A stretch of 64,000 nt of DNA from JBKBKN01 sp046294625 (GTDB taxonomy: Bacteria > Bacteroidota > Bacteroidia > M30B66). Under the pieces are notes generated by a model, which searched no databases, was not told the origin of the DNA, and saw only the letters and a program-made list of their open reading frames with translations. The DNA is taken from the NCBI GenBank assembly GCA_046294625.1, contig JBKBKN010000019.1:1-64000 (forward strand), given 5' to 3'. Below are positions 24,235 through 32,847 of this stretch, piece by piece (the stretch's first letter is position 1; each line of letters starts with the position of its first letter). Position numbers and translations under genes: made by a program.

Positions 24235-27219
24235 ATGCGTTCTGTAAATTTACTATTCACCATCACACTTTCACTCGCTACAACATTTTACTCAAAAGCA
24301 CAATCAGAACTTAACGAACCCTATATTCAGGAAGAATACATCGCCCAATTGAAGTTTGGAACTCCGATTGAGCAATTTATTAAAGAAGTCGAATCACTTC
24401 AATTAGGAATTCAAATAAGTGATTTCAAACAACTTGGTCCAGGCTTTTATTATTATTGGCTAAAAGCGGAACTTGGTCAGCAAAGCCAAAATCTATTACT
24501 AAGGGAAGCTCACCGCTTACCCTCATTACTTGTTATTCAAAACAACCACCGATTGACCTTGCGTGAAACCATACCCAATGACCCAAGTTTTAATCAACAA
24601 TACTCTTTGAAAAACACCGGGCAAAATGGCGGTACGCCGGGTGCCGATATCAAAGCAACCGAAGCCTGGGATATTACCACAGGAGGCGTCACTTCATTGG
24701 GCGATACTATTGTTGTGGCAGTCATCGACGGCGGTTGCCAGGTAAGTCATCCCGACCTTTCTGCAAATGTTTTCAGAAATCGTCAGGAAATTCCCGGCAA
24801 TGGAATTGATGATGATGGAAATGGATACACAGATGACATCAATGGTTGGAATCCCATAGGTGGCAATGGTAATATTGCAAACAACCAACACGGCACGCAC
24901 GTGTCCGGTATCATTGGCGCCGTGGGCAACAATGGTGTGGGTGTGAGTGGCGTTAACTGGGCTGTAAAAATATTGCCCATACAAGGCTCATCAGGCAATG
25001 AATCTGTTGTGGTTGCTTCTTATCTATATGCAACCAATATGCGCAAACTTTACAATCAAACCAATGGAGAAAAAGGTGCATTTGTGGTGGCGACCAATTC
25101 TTCTTTTGGTGTGGACAATGGTAATCCTGCGGATTTCCCAATCTGGTGTGCAATGTATGATACCCTTGGGAAATATGGAATTTTGAGTGCTGGTGCCACC
25201 ATCAATGCCAATGTGAATGTAGATAATGTGGGTGATATTCCCACTACCTGTCCAAGTGATTTTCTGGTGTGTGTAACCAATACCAATAATCAGGATAATA
25301 AGTTTTCGGGAGCTGGATTTGGTTTAAACAACATCAACATAGGCGCTCCAGGCACTAATGTTCTAAACACGGTGAACAATAGCGGATATTCCAGTCTAAC
25401 CGGCACGTCAATGGCTACGCCGCATGTAGCCGGTGTAATAGCATTAATGTATGCCGCAGCTTGCCCCGAATTAATGCAACAATATAAAGCAAACCCCGAA
25501 GCTACTGCCCTACTGATGAAGTCATTTCTTTATAATGGCGCAGATAATTTGCCTTCATTGGCCAATTTTGTTCAAGAAGGCCGCCGACTCAATGCCTTTG
25601 GAGCATTGCAGCAAGTTCAATCCTTCCCCTGCAATTCGGAAGCCCCACCGGTGGCCAATTTTTCGGCAGGAAATCGTTCAGGTTGCCCCGGACTTACTGT
25701 GCAATTTAACAATACTACCATTGGCAGCACAGATAGCTTTCAGTGGTTTTTTCCAGGAGGCGAGCCATCGCAATCATCAGACCCAAGTCCTTTGATTGTT
25801 TACAACACATTCGGCGATTATGATGTAACGCTGATCACCATTAATGAATACGGCGCCGACACACTGATTAGACAAGGTTTTGTGAGCGTTAATAATTTAG
25901 GGTTTATTGATATTTATGCTGAAAACTTCGAAAATGGAACTTTCGACGACATGGGTTATGAAGTGGAAAATCCTGATGGGCAAAACACATGGTCACTTTT
26001 CACAGTGCAAGGAACTACTCCGGGCAACAGAGCTGCCGGAATCAACATTTTCAACAATCAAAGCAGAGCAGGGCAGCGAGACGGATTGATTACCCCAAGC
26101 CTTGATTTTAGTGGAAACACCAATCATCAATTGCAATTCACACATGCGCATCGCCGCCGAGTGCAAAGCCAAAGAGATTCGCTCATTATCAAAGTATCAA
26201 TTGACAATGGACAAACTTTTCCCTTTAGAGTCTTTGCAAGAGCAGAAAATGGCAATGGCACCTTTGCAACCGGAGGGCTGCTTAACTCAAACTTTGTCCC
26301 ACAGAATGCATCAGACTGGTGCTTATCGGGTACTATTGGCACTTCTTGTTATACGATAGATTTATCTCAATTTGATGGTCAGCCTCAAGTAAAACTATTG
26401 TTTGAAGCATTCAATGATGCAGGCAACAATATTTTCTTGGACAATATCTTGATTAGAGCCAATTGCAATACCCCAATATTTAATGTTCCGGGGGCTGCGT
26501 ACAATGTGAGCAACAATTCGATCTGCGCCGGAACTACTGTCCAGTTCAATGATCAGAGTACCAATAATCCTAATACTTGGAATTGGACATTTGAAGGTGG
26601 TTCGCCGGCTATAAGCACCATTCAGAATCCATCGATTACCTATAATGAGATCGGAGTATTTGATGTGAGTCTGATTGTTGCAAATCCAGGTGGTGCCGAC
26701 ACTATAGTAAACCCAAATGCGATTACAGTAAATCCTAATCCACCTGCCCCACTCATTGATCAGCAAAACGATCTTCAGCTTTCTACTAATGCAAGTGGAA
26801 ACATACAGTGGTTTGTGGACGGAAACATGATTCTTGGTGCAAATACCAATGAATTGACTGCACCCCAAAATGGTAACTACACTGTGGTAGTGACCAATGA
26901 ATTTGGATGCAGCAGCACTTCAGCACCTATTTCGGTTACCAAAGTTGGCATACAACATTTGATTCAGGGTATGGTGAATGTTTACCCAAGTCCGGCAAAG
27001 GAATTCATCAACATAGATTTATCTTTGATTGGCAACCAAAGAAGCGCCATTCAAAACCTGCGTTTGATTGATCTTTCGGGCAAAACATTGATGGTTCAGA
27101 CTTATCAGGGCGATATGATTTGGACACTTAACATATCAAAATTGTCAGCAGGAGCTTATAATTTATTGATAGATGGTAAGGATTTCAGCGCAACATTTCC
27201 GATTATTGTAGCCAAATAA
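24235..27219 (+). CDS. Secreted S8 peptidase with PKD domains and T9SS sorting domain
   Basis: A 994-residue exported subtilisin-family protease. Signal peptide 1-22 (ending SKAQ). The catalytic domain has Asp165 (AVIDGGCQV), His219 (NQHGTHVSG) and Ser392 (LTGTSMATPHVAG). Then come a PKD domain (~480-560), a jelly-roll-like beta domain (~565-755) with FLDNILIRANC, a second PKD (~760-840) and a short repeat-like domain. A T9SS C-terminal domain follows, beginning VYPSPAKEF and ending PIIVAK. It lies only 15 bp upstream of the biotin carboxylase gene, with no terminator between them. It differs in domain layout from the first subtilase, so they are not recent duplicates. Confidence 0.93.
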   Translation: MRSVNLLFTITLSLATTFYSKAQSELNEPYIQEEYIAQLKFGTPIEQFIKEVESLQLGIQISDFKQLGPGFYYYWLKAELGQQSQNLLLREAHRLPSLLVIQNNHRLTLRETIPNDPSFNQQYSLKNTGQNGGTPGADIKATEAWDITTGGVTSLGDTIVVAVIDGGCQVSHPDLSANVFRNRQEIPGNGIDDDGNGYTDDINGWNPIGGNGNIANNQHGTHVSGIIGAVGNNGVGVSGVNWAVKILPIQGSSGNESVVVASYLYATNMRKLYNQTNGEKGAFVVATNSSFGVDNGNPADFPIWCAMYDTLGKYGILSAGATINANVNVDNVGDIPTTCPSDFLVCVTNTNNQDNKFSGAGFGLNNINIGAPGTNVLNTVNNSGYSSLTGTSMATPHVAGVIALMYAAACPELMQQYKANPEATALLMKSFLYNGADNLPSLANFVQEGRRLNAFGALQQVQSFPCNSEAPPVANFSAGNRSGCPGLTVQFNNTTIGSTDSFQWFFPGGEPSQSSDPSPLIVYNTFGDYDVTLITINEYGADTLIRQGFVSVNNLGFIDIYAENFENGTFDDMGYEVENPDGQNTWSLFTVQGTTPGNRAAGINIFNNQSRAGQRDGLITPSLDFSGNTNHQLQFTHAHRRRVQSQRDSLIIKVSIDNGQTFPFRVFARAENGNGTFATGGLLNSNFVPQNASDWCLSGTIGTSCYTIDLSQFDGQPQVKLLFEAFNDAGNNIFLDNILIRANCNTPIFNVPGAAYNVSNNSICAGTTVQFNDQSTNNPNTWNWTFEGGSPAISTIQNPSITYNEIGVFDVSLIVANPGGADTIVNPNAITVNPNPPAPLIDQQNDLQLSTNASGNIQWFVDGNMILGANTNELTAPQNGNYTVVVTNEFGCSSTSAPISVTKVGIQHLIQGMVNVYPSPAKEFINIDLSLIGNQRSAIQNLRLIDLSGKTLMVQTYQGDMIWTLNISKLSAGAYNLLIDGKDFSATFPIIVAK

Positions 27220-27234
27220 ATCAGTCAACCTGTT

Positions 27235-28728
27235 TTGAAAAAAATACTTATTGCCAATCGCGGAGAAATTGCCCTAAGGGTGATGCGCTCTGCAAAAGAA
27301 ATGGGATTAAAAACCGTTGCCGTATTCTCCGAAGCTGATCGCGATGCGCCTCATGTACGATATGCAGATGAGGCGGTTTGTATTGGTCCACCAGCTTCAT
27401 CAGCGTCATATCTAAGAATGGACAAAATCTTAGAAGTTTGCAAAAATTTGGAGGTGGATGGCATCCATCCGGGCTATGGTTTTCTTTCTGAAAATGCCGA
27501 ATTTGCTGACAGAGTTACTGAAGCAGGGATTACATTTATTGGTCCATCTGCCCATTCTATGCGCATGATGGGAAGCAAACTCGCAGCCAAAGCTGCGGCA
27601 AAAAAATTTAACATCCCATTGGTTCCCGGAACTGATCAAGCCATCACAGATACAAGTGAAGCTAAGAAAGTGGCTGAACAAGTCGGTTTTCCTATTTTGA
27701 TTAAGGCTTCAGCCGGTGGCGGTGGAAAAGGCATGCGCATCGTAAATCACAGTGGCGAATTCAATGAACAACTTCAATTGGCTATTTCTGAAGCGCAATC
27801 TGCATTTGGCGATGGTTCTGTATTTATTGAGCGCTATGTAGCTTCACCACGACATGTGGAAATACAGGTGATGGCCGACAAGCATGGCAATGTGGTTTAT
27901 TTGTTTGAACGAGAGTGTTCTATTCAAAGACGACATCAGAAAGTTATTGAAGAAGCTCCTTCGGTAGTGCTTACTGAGGAGTTACGCAAAGCGATGGGCG
28001 AATGTGCCGTGAGTGTTGCCAAAGCATGCGACTATGTGGGTGCTGGCACTGTCGAATTTTTGGTCGATGAAAATCTAAACTTCTACTTCCTCGAAATGAA
28101 TACCCGTCTTCAGGTAGAACACCCGGTGACTGAAATGATCACTGGAATAGATCTGGTGAAGGAGCAAATCTCGGTGGCTATGGGCAATAAGCTTTCCTTT
28201 ACCCAATCTGAACTTCGAATAGACGGTCATGCCATCGAAATAAGAGTATATGCCGAAGATCCTGAAAACAATTTTCTCCCCGATGTAGGCCAATTAAAAA
28301 GCTACCGCTTACCATCAGGAAACGGAGTGAGAGTGGATGGTGGATTCGAAGAAGGTATGGAAGTTCCTATTTACTACGACCCGATGCTGGCCAAGTTGAT
28401 TGTGCATGCAGAGAATCGTGAAGCTGCCATTCAAAAAATGTTAAGAGCCATAGCTGATTATGAAGTTGCCGGTGTGATTACTACACTTGATTTCTGTCGA
28501 TTTGCACTTGAGCACGAAGCGTTTCGTTCGGGAAAATTTGATACTCACTTCGTGAAAAATCATTTCGACATTGCGCAGCTCGAACCAAAACTGAATGAAA
28601 AGGAATCAGAAGCAGCTGCCATATTTATGCAGTGGCTAAAAAACAATTATAAAACGGCAGGCAGCACAACTCCAAACGAAGAATACATCTCGAGCACTTG
28701 GCAAAAAAACAGATCGGTATTGCGTTAA
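27235..28728 (+). CDS. accC: Biotin carboxylase subunit of an acyl-CoA carboxylase
   Basis: A 497-residue ATP-dependent enzyme that carboxylates biotin on a carrier protein. Motifs: MKKILIANRGEIALRV at the N-terminus, GGGGKGMRIV (ATP-grasp glycine loop), ERECSIQRRHQK, and FLEMNTRLQVEHPVTEM. The start is TTG at 27235, fixed by the conserved N-terminus. The C-terminus is about 50 residues longer than classical AccC (~450), as in propionyl-CoA-carboxylase-type Bacteroidota enzymes. No carboxyl carrier or transferase gene is adjacent, so the acyl substrate (acetyl- or propionyl-CoA) is unresolved. The next gene starts 8 bp downstream. Confidence 0.88.
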   Translation: MKKILIANRGEIALRVMRSAKEMGLKTVAVFSEADRDAPHVRYADEAVCIGPPASSASYLRMDKILEVCKNLEVDGIHPGYGFLSENAEFADRVTEAGITFIGPSAHSMRMMGSKLAAKAAAKKFNIPLVPGTDQAITDTSEAKKVAEQVGFPILIKASAGGGGKGMRIVNHSGEFNEQLQLAISEAQSAFGDGSVFIERYVASPRHVEIQVMADKHGNVVYLFERECSIQRRHQKVIEEAPSVVLTEELRKAMGECAVSVAKACDYVGAGTVEFLVDENLNFYFLEMNTRLQVEHPVTEMITGIDLVKEQISVAMGNKLSFTQSELRIDGHAIEIRVYAEDPENNFLPDVGQLKSYRLPSGNGVRVDGGFEEGMEVPIYYDPMLAKLIVHAENREAAIQKMLRAIADYEVAGVITTLDFCRFALEHEAFRSGKFDTHFVKNHFDIAQLEPKLNEKESEAAAIFMQWLKNNYKTAGSTTPNEEYISSTWQKNRSVLR

Positions 28729-28735
28729 TTGTATC

Positions 28736-29107
28736 ATGCCACGAATTGATAAATATTTATGGGCTATAAGGGCCTTTAAGACAAGATCACTGGCTACCGA
28801 TGCCATTAAAGGAGGTAAAATAAAATTCGAAAAAGAAAATGTAAAACCTTCGAAAGATGTAAAAGTGGGCGATGTATATACAATTCAAATTGGCATGCTC
28901 CAAAAAACCATTCGGGTGACCGGACTTTTGGAAAAAAGACTCTCGGCGAAAGAAGCTGTTGCCTATTACGAAGACATTACCCCTCCTGAAGAATATCAGA
29001 AAATAGCGCTTTTAAAAGATTTCCCATTTGTGCAGCGTGATCGCGGCACTGGTCGACCTACCAAGAAAGAAAGACGCGAGCTCGACGATTGGTTTGGTGA
29101 TGAATAA
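28736..29107 (+). CDS. S4-domain RNA-binding protein (Hsp15/HslR-like)
   Basis: A 123-residue small basic protein. The S4 RNA-binding fold covers residues ~1-65 (PRIDKYLWAIRAFKTRSLATDAI, then GGKIKFEKENVKPSKDVKVGD). A charged C-terminal tail ends RPTKKERRELDDW. This layout matches Hsp15/HslR, which binds stalled 50S subunits with nascent chains in E. coli. It starts 8 bp after accC and is followed by a hairpin, so it is the end of the subtilase-accC-S4 transcription unit. Confidence 0.82.
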   Translation: MPRIDKYLWAIRAFKTRSLATDAIKGGKIKFEKENVKPSKDVKVGDVYTIQIGMLQKTIRVTGLLEKRLSAKEAVAYYEDITPPEEYQKIALLKDFPFVQRDRGTGRPTKKERRELDDWFGDE

Positions 29108-29115
29108 ATGTCAAA

Positions 29116-29135
29116 AGGGCGGAAATAACCGCCCT
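29116..29135 (+). terminator. Hairpin after the S4-domain gene
   Basis: A 7-bp perfect GC-rich stem (AGGGCGG at 29116-29122, CCGCCCT at 29129-29135), loop AAATAA. The U-run expected for an intrinsic terminator on the plus strand is missing, so termination is likely but weak by this criterion. The remaining 29136-29372 is non-coding. Confidence 0.45.
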
Positions 29136-29372
29136 AATGACAACATAAAACCACAATAAACATGAAAAAGTCTTTTGCTTAAAAGCTTTGTTTGTTTATA
29201 CAGGATGTCATAAAAAAAGTTTCATTTTAGAATCGTTTTTTATGCGTTTTTACGTCCTACTAGACTTGAAAGGATGGATTAATTAGTCCTGTTGCCATTC
29301 CTAAGCCTTGATTCTTTGCTTGTTCTTGCAATGAACACATTGGTCAGCAAAAATGTAGGTAAGATTTTTTCT

Positions 29373-29380
29373 TAGGTTTG
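29373..29380 (+). promoter_or_regulatory. Predicted -7 element of the rhomboid gene
   Basis: TAGGTTTG matches TAnnTTTG and ends 4 nt before the ATG at 29385, implying a leaderless or near-leaderless transcript. No -33 TTG at usual spacing. Confidence 0.45.
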
Positions 29381-29384
29381 CCAA

Positions 29385-30008
29385 ATGGATTTCAGCATTA
29401 CCCTAATCATCATTATCGTCACAGCAGCTATTTCGATTTCGGCCTTCTCTAAACCAGAGCTGATGTATCGATACCAATTCAACCCTTACATGGTAGCCCA
29501 CCGCAAAGAGTGGTACCGTTTCTTCACACATGGCTTTCTGCATGCAGATTGGTTGCACCTGATCATTAACATGCTCGTGCTATATTTCTTCGGTTCAGTA
29601 GTTGAAAATTACTTCACGCATATCTTTGGTGTTTTCAAAGGAAGCATATTCTTTATTCTGCTTTATTCTTCTTCGCTCTTGGCGGCTTCAATCACTACTT
29701 TTGAAAAACACAAAAACAATCACTATTACAATGCTGTAGGTGCATCCGGTGCAATTTCAGCGATACTCTTTTCCAGTGTGGTGTTCAACCCCTGGATGAA
29801 AATTTACTTGTATGGAATCATCGGACTGCCCGGAATAGTTTGGGCTTTTATTTACGTAGGATATAGTTTTTACATGGGTAGAAAGGCACAAGACAACATC
29901 AATCATGAAGCACATTTGTGGGGAGCAATCTTTGGATTTGTATTTACTATTTTGATCAAGCCTTCCATATTCCTGCATTTCATTAACCAGCTTCTCAGTT
30001 TTTCATAA
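29385..30008 (+). CDS. Rhomboid-family intramembrane serine protease
   Basis: A 207-residue polytopic inner-membrane protein that cleaves transmembrane substrates. The catalytic Ser121 lies in GASGAISA and His177 in NHEAHLWGA. Other landmarks are WYRFFTHGFLHADWLHLIINM (TM1-loop-TM2 signature) and six predicted helices. The ATG at 29385 is the only sensible start. Substrates are unknown. gmhB follows 55 bp downstream in the same direction. Confidence 0.93.
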   Translation: MDFSITLIIIIVTAAISISAFSKPELMYRYQFNPYMVAHRKEWYRFFTHGFLHADWLHLIINMLVLYFFGSVVENYFTHIFGVFKGSIFFILLYSSSLLAASITTFEKHKNNHYYNAVGASGAISAILFSSVVFNPWMKIYLYGIIGLPGIVWAFIYVGYSFYMGRKAQDNINHEAHLWGAIFGFVFTILIKPSIFLHFINQLLSFS

Positions 30009-30063
30009 TGATTAATCACAGCTCCTCGTTGGTGAGTCTTTCAAAACACAAAACTATTTACTA

Positions 30064-30567
30064 TTGAACAAGGCAGTTTTTTATGATCGGGATGGAATTG
30101 TAAATTTCGAGGTTGGCGATTACATCACCCGTGTAGAAGATTTTAAGCTATTGCCCTCCTTTATCAGTTTTCTGAAGCAAATGCAGGAAGCAGGCTATTT
30201 AGCTGTGATTATAACCAACCAAGCCGGAATAGCGAAAGGAAGGTATAACAGTGATACGCTCAAACAAATGCATGCCAAGTTAGAGATCGAGTTAAAAACT
30301 GAAAATCTGAAGGTAGATGCGATTTATTATTGTCCCCACCACGATGAATATGGAAAATGCCTATGTCGCAAACCTCATTCTTTGTTGGTAGAAAAAGCTT
30401 TGGCCCGATTTCAGATCGACCCCAAGCAATCGTTTATGATCGGAGATAAACTTCGCGACAAGCAGTGTGCCGAAGCGGCTGGTGTAAAAGGATATGTGAT
30501 TCACCCAAATCCTGAGCTTGAAGACTTGATGAACATTTATCAATCCTTTCTGTATGATAAAGCGTGA
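30064..30567 (+). CDS. gmhB: D-glycero-D-manno-heptose 1,7-bisphosphate 7-phosphatase
   Basis: A HAD-superfamily phosphatase of 167 residues acting in ADP-heptose synthesis, which removes the C7 phosphate. Motif I is YDRDG (nucleophile Asp8, acid-base Asp10). The zinc-binding cluster characteristic of GmhB, YYCPHHDEYGKCLCRKP, is present. Motif II is ITNQAG and motif IV IGDKLRD. The start is TTG at 30064, as the conserved AVFYDRD strand begins four residues later and no in-frame ATG precedes it. It overlaps the aminotransferase gene by 14 bp. The partner gmhA is at 6853. Confidence 0.9.
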   Translation: MNKAVFYDRDGIVNFEVGDYITRVEDFKLLPSFISFLKQMQEAGYLAVIITNQAGIAKGRYNSDTLKQMHAKLEIELKTENLKVDAIYYCPHHDEYGKCLCRKPHSLLVEKALARFQIDPKQSFMIGDKLRDKQCAEAAGVKGYVIHPNPELEDLMNIYQSFLYDKA

Positions 30568-31384
30568 GTTGATTTGCTATAATGGTTCTTATGTCGACGC
30601 AGGAGTACCGCTATTTGATGAAAACAATCGCGCATTTCGCTTCGGCGACGGACTTTTTGAAACGATGCTTTGGAAAGATGGAGAAATACGTTTTTTTGAT
30701 GCACACTTAGCCAGACTTCATGAAGGAATGCAAGTATTAGGTTTGGACGCCTATGAAAGACTGGATGAAATATTTCAAAAAAGTATCAGCAACCTGATAA
30801 AATTAAGCCAAGTGGACACAACAGCAAGAGTAAGACTGAGTGTTTATCGTGGATCAAATGGTGCCTATTGTCCTGAATCAAATAAAATACAATGGGTGAT
30901 CAGTGTGAAAGAGTTACCTAACAAACCGCAAGGAACTCCTAAATCGCTCATCATTTACGACGAAATCAAAAAGCCGATTAATAAGCTCTCCGGAATCAAA
31001 TCGGCAAACGGTTTGCTTTATGTATTAGCTGCTAAATACGCCACGGAGCGTGGATATGATGAGGCCATACTTTTGAACGAAAAAGGAGAAGTTTGCGAAG
31101 CAAGCTCCAGTAATATCTTCATTATGCACAATGACCTGATCTACACCCCTCCTATTTCATCGGGTTGTTTAAATGGGGTGTTTCGACATAAATTAGTTGA
31201 AGCATTGCGAATCAACCTAAAAGATAAATTTCGAGAAGAAGCGATCACTACTGATCTGATGAATGGCGCTACCGGCATTTGGCTAACAAATGCTATTCAA
31301 GGTCTTATCCCTGCGTATTTTCACCGTAATCATGCGCAAATAGAGAGAACTATAGTAGATGAAATTGCTGATAATCTGGTTTAA
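30554..31384 (+). CDS. Class IV aminotransferase-fold PLP enzyme
   Basis: A 276-residue fold-type IV PLP enzyme. Lys149 (SGIKSAN) is the expected Schiff-base lysine and Glu182 (EVCEASSSNIF) the conserved acidic residue near the PLP ring. The length and N-terminal YNGSYVDAGVPLFDENNRAFRFGDGLFET fit branched-chain/D-amino-acid aminotransferases or aminodeoxychorismate lyase (PabC). Sequence features alone cannot separate these; Bacteroidota PabC-type members look similar. It overlaps gmhB, so it is expressed with it. Confidence 0.85.
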   Translation: MIKRELICYNGSYVDAGVPLFDENNRAFRFGDGLFETMLWKDGEIRFFDAHLARLHEGMQVLGLDAYERLDEIFQKSISNLIKLSQVDTTARVRLSVYRGSNGAYCPESNKIQWVISVKELPNKPQGTPKSLIIYDEIKKPINKLSGIKSANGLLYVLAAKYATERGYDEAILLNEKGEVCEASSSNIFIMHNDLIYTPPISSGCLNGVFRHKLVEALRINLKDKFREEAITTDLMNGATGIWLTNAIQGLIPAYFHRNHAQIERTIVDEIADNLV

Positions 31385-31570
31385 ATTTTCACAACAAAAA
31401 ACAAGTTGAACGCAATCTGACAACCTTCAATTATCTACTATTCATAAGACATCGAATTTTCGAAATTAATACCGAACAAGAAATATCCGATTGATTAACA
31501 AAGAGAAGGCTCCTTAGTCAGCGGCAAACAAGTTGAATGGCTTGGTTTTTGCTAATTTTCGGCGAGAGAA

Positions 31571-31969
31571 ATGAAATACTTCATCTTTACGATATCATTG
31601 TTGGTTGCCCTAAGCACTACTGCATTGCCCTATCGAGATATTGGCAGTGAGATTGCATCTGCTATCAGAATTGGAAGTGCTAAAGAATTGTCGAAGTTTT
31701 TTAATACCAATGTAGATTTAACCTTGCTAGGCAAAGAAGATGTTTACAGTCGGGCGCAGGCTGAGCAATTGCTCCATGATTTTTTTGTGAGAAATCCGCC
31801 TAGAAACTTTCAGTTGATGCACGAGAGTGCTTCTCAAAGCTCTTCTCAGTATGGCATTGGTAAATATGAAAGTCGAACCGGTGCAAAATTCAGGATATAT
31901 TTTCTTGTAAGGCGAATTGGAAATCAATCATTTATTCAGCAGTTTAGCATCGAGAAAGAACACAACTAA
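31571..31969 (+). CDS. DUF4783 exported protein
   Basis: A 132-residue protein with a signal peptide (cut near ALPYRD, residue ~19) and a compact alpha+beta fold of the nuclear-transport-factor-2-like kind, with SKFFNTNVDLTLLG and HDFFVRNPPRNF. DUF4783 proteins usually sit directly upstream of nadC in Bacteroidota, exactly as here (2-bp gap). Function is unknown. A TAATTTTC -7-like element (31546-31553 region), 17 nt after a TTG, precedes the start, so it probably heads the operon DUF4783-nadC-BrkB-M1. Confidence 0.85.
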   Translation: MKYFIFTISLLVALSTTALPYRDIGSEIASAIRIGSAKELSKFFNTNVDLTLLGKEDVYSRAQAEQLLHDFFVRNPPRNFQLMHESASQSSSQYGIGKYESRTGAKFRIYFLVRRIGNQSFIQQFSIEKEHN

Positions 31970-31971
31970 GT

Positions 31972-32835
31972 ATGCAGCATTTCGATCCGCTTTTTGACCA
32001 CCCTTTTATCAATACTTTAATCACTTTAGCGCTTCAGGAAGATATTGGCTCAGGCGATCACAGTTCTTTGGCTTGTGTACCTTCGGATGCGCGCGGGAAA
32101 GCAAGATTATTGGTGAAAGACAATGGCATCATTTGTGGTTTGCCTCTGGCTCAAAAAGTATTTCATCAAGTAGATCCAACTATAGAAGTCAACTGCATGA
32201 TTAAAGATGGTGATGCCATACAATACGGCGATATCCCCATGACGGTAGAAGGGCCATCACGCTCCCTGCTGACCGCCGAAAGATTGATTTTGAATTTCAT
32301 GCAGCGGCTCTCAGGCGTTGCTACGCAAACAAACGAATTAGTAAAACTAATTGCACACACCAAAGCCCGGTTGCTCGATACCCGAAAAACCACACCTGGA
32401 ATGCGTATTTTAGAAAAATATGCCGTGAAAACCGGTGGAGGACAAAATCATCGAATGGGATTGTATGATATGATTATGATAAAAGATAATCATATCGACT
32501 TTGCAGGTGGCATTGCCCAAGCAATAAAAAAAACTTGGGAATACCTTCAAACCAATCAACTTGACTTGAAGATAGAAATTGAAGCACGCGATATCGATGC
32601 AGTAAAGCAAATTCTTGACTTTGGTTCTGTAGATTTTATCATGCTTGACAATTTTACTCCTTCACAAATCAAAGATGCCTTGCAATTGATTGGTGGAAGA
32701 TATCAAACCGAAGCATCAGGTGGTATCAATGCAAATAATTTGGTGGAATATGCTGAAACCGGCGTAGATTTTATAAGCATTGGCGCAATCACCCATCAAA
32801 TCAAAAGCCTTGACCTGAGTTTGAAAGCTTTTTAG
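31972..32835 (+). CDS. nadC: Nicotinate-nucleotide pyrophosphorylase (carboxylating)
   Basis: Makes nicotinate mononucleotide from quinolinate and PRPP in de novo NAD synthesis. 287 residues, typical. Motifs: LQEDIGSGDHSS near the N-terminus, LLDTRKTTPGMRILEKYAV with the KTGGGQNHRMGL segment that carries active-site Arg/Lys/His residues, MIKDNH, and the C-terminal EASGGINANNL. It starts 2 bp after DUF4783 and is followed 12 bp later by the BrkB-family gene. Confidence 0.96.
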   Translation: MQHFDPLFDHPFINTLITLALQEDIGSGDHSSLACVPSDARGKARLLVKDNGIICGLPLAQKVFHQVDPTIEVNCMIKDGDAIQYGDIPMTVEGPSRSLLTAERLILNFMQRLSGVATQTNELVKLIAHTKARLLDTRKTTPGMRILEKYAVKTGGGQNHRMGLYDMIMIKDNHIDFAGGIAQAIKKTWEYLQTNQLDLKIEIEARDIDAVKQILDFGSVDFIMLDNFTPSQIKDALQLIGGRYQTEASGGINANNLVEYAETGVDFISIGAITHQIKSLDLSLKAF

Positions 32836-32847
32836 TTTCTTTATGCC

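Noticed and set aside
29163..29183. Short reading frame ATG-AAA-AAG-TCT-TTT-GCT-TAA as a leader peptide
   Set aside because: Only six codons, no attenuator structure of the classic type and no amino-acid biosynthetic gene downstream.
31385..31570. Possible small RNA or riboswitch before DUF4783-nadC
   Set aside because: No clear stem-loop set or known aptamer sequence; only a promoter-like element near the end.
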